DNA of 23,254 nucleotides, from positions 1-23,254 of IMG/VR virus record IMGVR_UViG_3300017767_000140; one strand, written 5' to 3'. Positions 15,192 through 21,044 of this stretch are shown here, one piece after another. This stretch comes from a virus. Numbering within the stretch: the stretch's first letter is position 1; every line of letters begins with the position of its first letter. The position numbers were made by a program, and so were the translations under genes. The notes beneath the pieces are model-generated. The model made no database searches and was not told the origin of the DNA. It saw only the letters and a program-made list of their open reading frames with translations.

Positions 15192-17026
15192 TAATATTCA
15201 ACGACTCTATTGTTACTAGTTGATGATTTTACTTTAATTTTGTTTTTAAATAAAGTTGAATTTTCTATATAAGGTATTTGATAAGGTTTTAACTGACATC
15301 TAGTATCAATATTTTTTATATCTCTTCCATTATAAATTGGGTTAAAAATACATAAAGAAAGACCAGGTACACCAGATCCTTCTACATCAGTTCTTATTGT
15401 TTCTATTTTCTCTATACCTTTAATCTTTTCAAGTTCGTTATTCAAAAATCTCACATCTATTAAACCTCCAAGTTTTATAGAATCTATATAGGTTGTTATA
15501 GTATTAAATACTTTTGTTTTTAAATCTTCTTCATTTATTAGAGAACGAGAACTTCTGCTTATTTCCAAACATGTATAATCTTTATAAGATGTTTTATTTG
15601 TCTCGCTAGAGAAGGATAAAGATAAATCTAAGTTTAAGTATACTGGATCAATAAAAGCAATTTCACTGTTAAGTAATTTGTAATCTTCGATCTCGCTTCG
15701 TATTTTTTCTTTTAGAGAATTAGAAAGATAATTAGAACGAGTTACTACTGTTTTATTTTTACGCAAATTCGGTACAATAGTTAGATATATGTTATTTGCA
15801 TCTGCGCTATCTGCAAAATAAAATTGATTAAAAAGCGCGTTTGTATCTAATGTATAATCTGTTAGACCTAACTCATCATTAACATATTTTAAATAGTCAT
15901 TAGTATAATCACTATTATTTTGTACCGTTACATCGTAAATTAAGTTTTTATAGTTTCGTTGTATAAAACTTTTATAATCTCCTTTCGTAGTTAGTTTATA
16001 TTCTGAACTAAAGAACCGAGGCGCGTTTTGTTTTATTTCTGATACTTTTTCTTCTTCTCCAAAATCTGTACTATCTTCAGTATTATTAATATTAACATTT
16101 AATACAGATTCTATTCCAAGATAATTTAATGATGTATCTTTTATATCTGCCCATATAGTATCGTATTGAGAAGTATTATAAATGTTAATTGAACTATCAA
16201 CAAATGTATTTTTGGTAACCTTGCCTACTTCCCCAGAGGATTTGATATAATAAATTGCGACTTGATCTCCGCTGTTTAACTTTTTACCGTTTACATTATT
16301 ACCAAATTTTAATTCATAGTTTTTATTTTCATTATATCTAATTTCAAAAACTCTTTCATTTGCATTTGCTAAGAATATACTAGGTACTCTTTTCCAAGTA
16401 TACCATTTATTTTCTTCATTTGTTTCTTTAACATAAACAAATATATTAAAGTGATCTATTATTACATTACCACCTGGTAATAAGTTTATTGTTTCAAATT
16501 TTTCTCCTATAGGATTAACTATAGGGTATTCTTCTATAGTTCCTTCATATAATAATTGGTTACCTGTTGCTGTAATAGTTTCTGTTTCAGATGTTACCTT
16601 TTCAAATGTAAGGTCGTTAGTGAAGGTAAATGTTTTACCTCCGGTGCTTGCAAACGTAAATTTAGGTACTGTATAGTAACCAGCAGATAAATCACTTGTA
16701 CCTTTTATGTTCACTGGTAACACACTTGATTGTTTACCTACAGGTTTATAATCAATAAGTTTGACTATGCGATTTATATTTTCATATAACTCTGCATCAT
16801 TAAAATTACTCTCTGAACTAGTCTGATTTAAGTAAAACAATAAAGTATGATATGAGTATGAAATAATATCTATAAGCGCAGAGATGTTACTACCTTCAAA
16901 GTTTTGATCTGTAAAATTAATATTGGTGTCGTTATTAATTCTAGATATGATTAGATCTCGTAAGCTTTGGGCATCAAAGCTTGCATATGCGTCTGTCGGT
17001 AAATCGAATTGTGTATATTTTGCCAT
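15191..17026 (-). CDS. 6: Baseplate wedge protein, gp6/J-like (611 aa)
   Basis: Core component of the contractile-tail baseplate wedge; in T4 gp6 dimers form the continuous inner ring that joins the wedges. The N-terminal 100 residues are diagnostic: SNISALIDIISYSYHTLLFYLNQTSSESNFNDAELY spread over about 45-85, followed by INRIVKLIDYKPVGKQSS, which matches the helical start of gp6/P2 gpJ family proteins. A beta-rich middle follows (about 100-300), and the C-terminal half contains the J-like helical/strand part (DLKTKVFNTITTYIDSIKLGG, VRFLNNELEKIKGIEKI). Length is close to T4 gp6 (660 aa). It lies 2 nt after the gp25 stop, the conserved gp25-gp6 neighbour order. A weak AGG lies 11 nt before the ATG. 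Assignment is strong. Confidence 0.87.
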   Translation of the reverse strand: MAKYTQFDLPTDAYASFDAQSLRDLIISRINNDTNINFTDQNFEGSNISALIDIISYSYHTLLFYLNQTSSESNFNDAELYENINRIVKLIDYKPVGKQSSVLPVNIKGTSDLSAGYYTVPKFTFASTGGKTFTFTNDLTFEKVTSETETITATGNQLLYEGTIEEYPIVNPIGEKFETINLLPGGNVIIDHFNIFVYVKETNEENKWYTWKRVPSIFLANANERVFEIRYNENKNYELKFGNNVNGKKLNSGDQVAIYYIKSSGEVGKVTKNTFVDSSINIYNTSQYDTIWADIKDTSLNYLGIESVLNVNINNTEDSTDFGEEEKVSEIKQNAPRFFSSEYKLTTKGDYKSFIQRNYKNLIYDVTVQNNSDYTNDYLKYVNDELGLTDYTLDTNALFNQFYFADSADANNIYLTIVPNLRKNKTVVTRSNYLSNSLKEKIRSEIEDYKLLNSEIAFIDPVYLNLDLSLSFSSETNKTSYKDYTCLEISRSSRSLINEEDLKTKVFNTITTYIDSIKLGGLIDVRFLNNELEKIKGIEKIETIRTDVEGSGVPGLSLCIFNPIYNGRDIKNIDTRCQLKPYQIPYIENSTLFKNKIKVKSSTSNNRVVEY

Positions 17027-17028
17027 TT

Positions 17029-17511
17029 TTATGTGTACCTAAACCCTGTTGCTGTTAGTAATCCGCTAGCGGTCCCTTTTTTATTATTTAATGATGGTAT
17101 TATGATAGATATACTAATTTTATATTCGTTTTGATCAGGTCGTGCAATTATATCTACACTATCTACTGTAACTCGGGGTTCATACAACGATAACTCTTCA
17201 TAAATTGTATTACCTATTAGATCTCCATTTTCCTTTGATATGTTCTCAAATAAATACTGTTCTAGGTCTAATCCAAAATTTGGAGATAATATTTTTTGTC
17301 CTTTTTTAGTATTAAAAGTGTTTCTTATAGAGTTGTAAATTGCAGCTTCATCATAACTTATTTTTAAATCTTGATTGTTTTTATTAGCGCCAACAGTTTT
17401 ATTAGAGAGAAAACTATTAAGTTCTATATCTAAATGTAAGTCTGCATAAGAGTAATTACGATAACTATCCCTATTCTTTACATCTTTTAGGATATCTAAT
17501 TTAAGAGCCAT
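17029..17511 (-). CDS. 25: Baseplate wedge protein gp25
   Basis: Small inner-wedge protein of the GPW_gp25 family, which links wedge to hub and triggers sheath assembly. The family signature is present: IYNSIRNTFNTKKGQKILSPNFGLDLEQYLFE (residues 58-89 region) followed by LSLYEPRVTVDSVDI, with the invariant E111-P112-R113 motif, then the two closing strands YKISISIIIPS. At 160 residues it is longer than T4 gp25 (132 aa), with an N-terminal extension of about 50 residues and a C-terminal tail. It is the first gene of the long minus-strand cluster. Its ATG is 4 nt after a TAAATAATT motif, and 46 nt separate it from the divergent 165-aa gene. Assignment is strong. Confidence 0.92.
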   Translation of the reverse strand: MALKLDILKDVKNRDSYRNYSYADLHLDIELNSFLSNKTVGANKNNQDLKISYDEAAIYNSIRNTFNTKKGQKILSPNFGLDLEQYLFENISKENGDLIGNTIYEELSLYEPRVTVDSVDIIARPDQNEYKISISIIIPSLNNKKGTASGLLTATGFRYT

Positions 17512-17526
17512 GTATAATTATTTAAT
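17512..17526 (-). promoter_or_regulatory. T4-late-promoter-like motif before gp25
   Basis: The minus strand reads ATTAAATAATTATAC then ATG. TAAATAATT covers 17524-17516, four bases from the start codon. It is one arm of a 46-bp divergent promoter region whose other arm (17543-17557) carries the same 9-mer for the opposite gene. It would drive the whole gp25-to-lectin cluster. Confidence 0.65.
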
Positions 17527-17542
17527 TTTAAAAGGCTTAAAA

Positions 17543-17557
17543 GAATAAATAATTTAA
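17543..17557 (+). promoter_or_regulatory. T4-late-promoter-like motif before the 165-aa gene
   Basis: GAATAAATAATTTAA abuts the ATG at 17558; TAAATAATT covers 17546-17554, three bases from the start. With AATAAATA in place of TATAAATA it is one mismatch from the T4 late consensus. No Shine-Dalgarno is present. Confidence 0.65.
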
Positions 17558-18055
17558 ATGAGTAAATTCGATACTATATTTGAACAACAAATTGGTCGAT
17601 TTGTAAAATCCGGTCCTATTGCTGGGGATTATGTTAAGATCAAAGGTAACTGCGAATCTTCAGATTGGTATAAATCTCTTGATGAAGCTAGGCAAAACTA
17701 TATACAAGAGATTAAAACTTTATCAGAACAAGGTAAACCTCTTATGTTATCTACTATTAAAAAAGCTGTATATGAGACAGGTACAACAGATACCCAAACT
17801 CAATTAGCAGATATTGCAGTAGAATACGCCCCAGGGTTATATCAAAACAGCTTAACTATTCCTTTAGAATTATTGGAGTTTAGTATATCTTCTGCAGATG
17901 CCCGTGGTACTCAAAAAGATCCTACTAACGATCAAAAAGATCCCACTACATTAAAACCTGAAGAAGTAGAAGATGCAGCGATTGATGTTGGTCAGCAAAC
18001 TAAAGTACCTAACGGAGATTATAAGTTAACTACTGCGAAGTATTTAAACGCTTAG
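17558..18055 (+). CDS. Conserved-looking phage protein of unknown function (165 aa)
   Basis: No named family recognised. The N-terminus MSKFDTIFEQQIGRF could be an amphipathic helix. It is followed by GDYVKIKGN and a DWYKSL...IQEIKTL segment, then two strands (KPLMLSTIKKAVYE; TIPLELLEFSIS) that suggest a small SH3- or OB-like barrel. The C-terminal third is polar and probably disordered, with a short internal duplication KDPTNDQKDPTT. There are no cysteine pairs, membrane segments or signal peptide. It is a single-gene + strand unit between two minus-strand clusters, with its own late-type promoter motif and its own terminator inside the opposing clamp-loader gene. The promoter type suggests a late, possibly virion-associated product; that is inference. 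The 3' end overlaps the clamp-loader 3' end by 12 nt. Confidence 0.6.
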   Translation: MSKFDTIFEQQIGRFVKSGPIAGDYVKIKGNCESSDWYKSLDEARQNYIQEIKTLSEQGKPLMLSTIKKAVYETGTTDTQTQLADIAVEYAPGLYQNSLTIPLELLEFSISSADARGTQKDPTNDQKDPTTLKPEEVEDAAIDVGQQTKVPNGDYKLTTAKYLNA

Positions 18056-18952
18056 TTCAAGGATACAAGAATAGAAGTTGATCTCCTGATCAATACATTG
18101 ACTATTCTGATAAAAATATCTAGAGACTGTTAAAAGACAGTCTCTCTTTTTGTCTACATCTATAGAAGATTCAAATATATAATCAAATAACTTCTTAAAT
18201 AAAACATCATAATCATTATTAAAGACAGTTTCATTCTCAATAATAAACTTTCTTATAGCTGTATATTTTTTATTTCGTAGAAGATCTATCAAGCCGTCAA
18301 AAAGCTCAGATATATCTCCAAACATACCTTCTTTACCTCCTGATAAAGCATACTTTTGTAAAGCGTTAATGCCTCTTCGGAAATCTGGATAACAACTATT
18401 AATAATATTAGTGAAATCTTCTTTATTAATCTTTACTTCTTCAGCTTTAACAATTGATATCAACTTAGTAATATACTCGTTTTTATCATGATTGAGATCG
18501 AATATTTGACACCTACTTTGAAGAGCTGGTATAATCTTATGTTTATAATTAGCTGTAAGTACAAATCGAGTTAAGTCATGATACTCTTCTATAGAATTAC
18601 GAAGAGCTTTTTGAGCATCAATTGATAGACCATCGCACTCGTCAAGTATTATAACCTTAATGCTCCCAAAGAGACTCTTTGTCTGCGCGAAGTTTAGAAC
18701 TTTTGTACGTATAGTATCTATTCCGTTTTCATCTGACGCATTGATGTAGAGATACTGGCAATTGAGAACATCTGATACTATGATCTTCGCTAAAGAAGTT
18801 TTGCCAATACCAGGTCTTCCAACGAACATAACATTAGGTATATTCTTATCCTCTCGTACTTTATTAAAATAATTACGAGTATTCGGATTGAGTACAATTT
18901 CTTTTAAAGTACTTGGTCTGTACTTCTCACACCATATATCAGATACGTTCAT
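18044..18952 (-). CDS. 44: Sliding-clamp loader ATPase subunit, T4 gp44 / RFC-small-subunit type
   Basis: AAA+ ATPase that opens and loads the sliding clamp for the replicative polymerase. All key elements are present: the RFC box WCEKYRP (7-13), Walker A GRPGIGKT (45-52), Walker B IILDECD (101-107), sensor-1 TAN (133-135) and the SRC arginine-finger motif S146-R147-C148. A collar-type helical domain follows to the end. At 302 residues it is close to T4 gp44 (319 aa). In T4 the loaded clamp also activates late transcription, relevant to the late-like motifs nearby. Its ATG overlaps the dUTPase stop (ATGA), so the two are co-expressed. No gp62-like small subunit or gp45-like clamp gene adjoins it here. 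The 3' end overlaps the opposing 165-aa gene by 12 nt and contains that gene's terminator. Assignment is strong. Confidence 0.92.
   Translation of the reverse strand: MNVSDIWCEKYRPSTLKEIVLNPNTRNYFNKVREDKNIPNVMFVGRPGIGKTSLAKIIVSDVLNCQYLYINASDENGIDTIRTKVLNFAQTKSLFGSIKVIILDECDGLSIDAQKALRNSIEEYHDLTRFVLTANYKHKIIPALQSRCQIFDLNHDKNEYITKLISIVKAEEVKINKEDFTNIINSCYPDFRRGINALQKYALSGGKEGMFGDISELFDGLIDLLRNKKYTAIRKFIIENETVFNNDYDVLFKKLFDYIFESSIDVDKKRDCLLTVSRYFYQNSQCIDQEINFYSCILELSV
18122..18151 (+). terminator. Intrinsic terminator of the 165-aa gene, inside the antisense clamp-loader gene
   Basis: A 9-bp perfect stem AGAGACTGT / ACAGTCTCT (18122-18130 with 18137-18145), a 6-nt loop TAAAAG, then C and TTTTT (18147-18151). 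It starts 66 nt after the 165-aa stop codon, in the correct + orientation. The DNA also codes for the C-terminal part of the clamp loader (DKKRDCLLTVSRYF region) on the minus strand. Confidence 0.75.
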
Positions 18953-19455
18953 GCAGATGGGTATTCTTTAAAATTATCATAAATAGACATTTTATCTGTA
19001 TCCATATCTGATTTATAATCAGTAGAACCGAAACCTGCATCTCCTCGATCAGCCTCTACTACTTCATCTACAAAACCAACTTTAGCTATTACATGAGGAT
19101 ACAAAACTAATTGTGCAATTTTTGTACCTTTGTTTAAAGTAATATTAACATCACTAAAGTTGTATAACTTCACACCTAGATCTCCTCTGTAACCATTATC
19201 AATAATACCTAAGTGAGGTTGTAAGTTATGTTTAAAACCTAAACCACTTCTAGGTTCAACACGGAACCACCAACCAGGAGTCAAATAACCTAGAGTTAAA
19301 CCAACAGGAACTACAACTGACCCTCTTCCAGGAACAATAACTTCTGATACGCTATATAGATCATATCCTGAATCACTATCATGGGCTCGTTCTGGTAGTT
19401 TGGCGTCTTCGTGGGTCTTTACAAACTTCATACTAAGCTGTTCTTTTGAACTCAT
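18949..19455 (-). CDS. dut: Trimeric dUTPase (dUTP diphosphatase)
   Basis: Hydrolyses dUTP to dUMP and pyrophosphate, keeping uracil out of phage DNA and feeding dTMP synthesis. The five conserved motifs are all visible, numbered from the ATG at 19455: I AHDSDSGYDL (24-33), II EPRSGLGF (67-74), III GIIDNGYRGDLGV (83-95), IV KGTKIAQL (109-116), V RGDAGFGSTD (137-146). The glycine-rich motif V normally closes the protein; here about 22 more residues follow (ending KEYPSA). I chose ATG at 19455; a TTG at 19461 would add two residues, and ATG at 19431 would remove eight. A sigma-70-like promoter sits immediately upstream. It shares an ATGA overlap with the clamp loader. Assignment is strong. Confidence 0.94.
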   Translation of the reverse strand: MSSKEQLSMKFVKTHEDAKLPERAHDSDSGYDLYSVSEVIVPGRGSVVVPVGLTLGYLTPGWWFRVEPRSGLGFKHNLQPHLGIIDNGYRGDLGVKLYNFSDVNITLNKGTKIAQLVLYPHVIAKVGFVDEVVEADRGDAGFGSTDYKSDMDTDKMSIYDNFKEYPSA

Positions 19456-19461
19456 ACACAA

Positions 19462-19489
19462 AATATAGTATATAATAGAGATTTTTCAA
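19462..19489 (-). promoter_or_regulatory. Sigma-70-like promoter of the dUTPase-clamp loader pair
   Basis: On the minus strand TTGAAA (19489-19484), a 16-nt spacer and TATATT (19467-19462), followed by only 6 nt to the ATG at 19455. It is unlike the late-type motifs, consistent with earlier expression of the replication genes. A start 6-7 nt after the -10 box would again give an mRNA with almost no leader. Confidence 0.5.
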
Positions 19490-19501
19490 GTAAATATTTT
19501 T
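19490..19501 (+). promoter_or_regulatory. T4-late-promoter-like motif before the 157-aa gene
   Basis: GTAAATATTTTT abuts the ATG at 19502; TAAATATTT covers 19491-19499, two bases from the start. Same geometry as the motif at 908-919. It is back to back with the dUTPase promoter in a 46-bp divergent gap. Moderate support because this variant also occurs by chance in AT-rich DNA. Confidence 0.4.
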
Positions 19502-19975
19502 ATGGATGATATTAACCCGGATGATTTGATTTCGCAACTTAAGTCTATACCTGCAGATAGTAAGATGTTAGAACGAGCTGCTCAAGATCATCCAGAATTG
19601 AATAAAGAAGATGTAGAGGAGTTTGTTATTAAAAACTCTTCGAAGTTAATTCAAGATAGTCTAGAGTTAATAGACAATATGAAAGAAGTAGTTCATCATA
19701 TGCCAGAAGCAGAAAATATATCATCCCTCGCAGAATTAATTAAAGCATCTTCTGGAGCTATAGAAACATTAAACAAAATTGTTATACAAGATAAAAAGTC
19801 TAATACTACTATTACATCAAAGAAAATGGATATTGAATCTAGGAAAGAACTTCAAACTGCAGACCAAAGTCATGCGTTAACTATGAGTAGGGAAGAGATT
19901 ATGGCTAAACTTATAAATGATAAATCTGTTATTAATGTTGATGCAGAAGTTCGCGATCCTGAAAAACTTAACTAA
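19502..19975 (+). CDS. Putative small terminase subunit (gp16-like), 157 aa
   Basis: An acidic, all-helical protein. The layout recalls T4-type gp16: an acidic N-terminal helical part (DDINPDDLISQL; HPELNKEDVEEFV), a central helical hairpin (KLIQDSLELIDNMKEVVHHM then ISSLAELIKASSGAIETLNKIV, residues about 51-95), and a C-terminal segment with a strand-helix 'LTMSREEIMAKLI' where gp16 has its 'VF.GS..eL' box. I see no catalytic motif, as expected for a DNA-recognition subunit. Against this: in T4-like phages gp16 is normally followed by gp17, and here the next gene is convergent. A scaffold or other helical virion protein remains possible. It is a lone + strand gene with a late-type motif at its start; its end overlaps the opposing 358-aa gene by 8 nt. 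Confidence 0.5.
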   Translation: MDDINPDDLISQLKSIPADSKMLERAAQDHPELNKEDVEEFVIKNSSKLIQDSLELIDNMKEVVHHMPEAENISSLAELIKASSGAIETLNKIVIQDKKSNTTITSKKMDIESRKELQTADQSHALTMSREEIMAKLINDKSVINVDAEVRDPEKLN

Positions 19976-21044
19976 GTATATCCATACTAAACGGCCGCTT
20001 AAGAGTTTGAATTTTATTTAAAAGTAAGTCTACTTCTTCTTTTGAATTTTCTACAACTAACTCAAATACTCCAGGTACAGTCTTTTGTTTGTTACTTACT
20101 TTATTTGTAGTCAGCCAGCCTAGTAAGTTAAATGCTCCACCTAACGTAACACTTATAACTTCGCTTATTTCAGACTGATTTTCTTTTAATCGTTTGTAGT
20201 AAAAATGGTCAGTTACTAAGTTTTCTTTATGAGCCGAATCTCCGAGATCTGTAGTTTTAATTACTTGTTGTATATTTCTTTTAAAGATTGATTCTGTTCT
20301 CCGACTTAAACCTAAGATATTTTTTCGAGTATCTAATTCCAATTTGTCATCTATAATACTATTAAATGGGTAAGGAGTTGGGTCTGAATCTTCATCTGCA
20401 TAATGCATATATCTTCCTTGAGGTGTAAGATATTGATAAGAGATAAAACCTATGCTTTCAGATATTTCTTGTAGAATTGTATCTTCAATATTAAGTTTTG
20501 TTTGCAATACTTCTTTAACTTTATTATGAGACTTACGATACTTATCTAACCACCATGCTATAAATTCTCCATTTTGATCTTCACTAGCGATATCAAAAGA
20601 AGTCTTTATCTCAGATAACTGTTCATTTACTTTATCAGTACCATCTTTAGTGAGAGGTATCTCTCTATCTTCAGTTGTTTCTGCTATTAAGTTACCAGCT
20701 GCGCTTATATAAACTAATGGGTCACCACTTTCAGTTAACTTTAAAAACTCTCCATCGTTTAATTCTAATTGTAGCCGAGATAGATATTTTGTAGCTTTAG
20801 GGTTCTTGGCGAAGGTTTGTAAATTTATATTAGAGTTTGCTAATTGTTCCCAGAACGTTGCTTCAGCTGTAATAGGATCAGCTTCATACTTTAAACTGTC
20901 ATAGTACTTACTAAGGGCTAGAAAGTTAATATATGATCTTAATATAGAGTTAAAGTTTGTTGAGGCAATATGAAAATCTACTGTATTTGTTAATTTACTA
21001 TTAACAATATCTGGTACTCCTGTTTTAGATGGTATTGCGCTCAT
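19968..21044 (-). CDS. Unknown protein of the baseplate-hub cluster (358 aa)
   Basis: Not recognised. It is mostly helical, with aromatic-rich stretches in the first half (SILRSYINFLALSKYYDSLKY; ATFWEQLANSNINLQTFAKNP; EFIAWWLDKYRK) and YLTPQGRYMHYADED in the middle. A glycine-containing segment near residue 310 (VTLGGAFNLLGWLTTNK) is hydrophobic but too short and broken for a sure membrane span. There is no lysozyme, OB-fold or lytic-transglycosylase motif, so it does not look like T4 gp5, which would be expected next to the hub. Its ATG overlaps the stop of the hub candidate (ATGA), implying co-translation and a shared assembly. A hub, spike-adaptor or tape-measure-chaperone role is possible; none is demonstrated. 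The 3' end overlaps the opposing 157-aa gene by 8 nt. Confidence 0.5.
   Translation of the reverse strand: MSAIPSKTGVPDIVNSKLTNTVDFHIASTNFNSILRSYINFLALSKYYDSLKYEADPITAEATFWEQLANSNINLQTFAKNPKATKYLSRLQLELNDGEFLKLTESGDPLVYISAAGNLIAETTEDREIPLTKDGTDKVNEQLSEIKTSFDIASEDQNGEFIAWWLDKYRKSHNKVKEVLQTKLNIEDTILQEISESIGFISYQYLTPQGRYMHYADEDSDPTPYPFNSIIDDKLELDTRKNILGLSRRTESIFKRNIQQVIKTTDLGDSAHKENLVTDHFYYKRLKENQSEISEVISVTLGGAFNLLGWLTTNKVSNKQKTVPGVFELVVENSKEEVDLLLNKIQTLKRPFSMDILS

Noticed and set aside
17619-17807. Second + strand frame within the 165-aa gene
   Set aside because: Nested out-of-frame shadow with no start signals of its own.
19459-19461. TTG start for dUTPase two codons upstream of the ATG
   Set aside because: It adds only Met-Cys, and the ATG at 19455 is the more usual codon and sits at the expected distance from the -10-like box.
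20022-20046. Weak hairpin AAGTA/TACTT followed by a T-rich run after the 157-aa gene
   Set aside because: A 5-bp AT-rich stem with an interrupted T tract is too weak to call a terminator.
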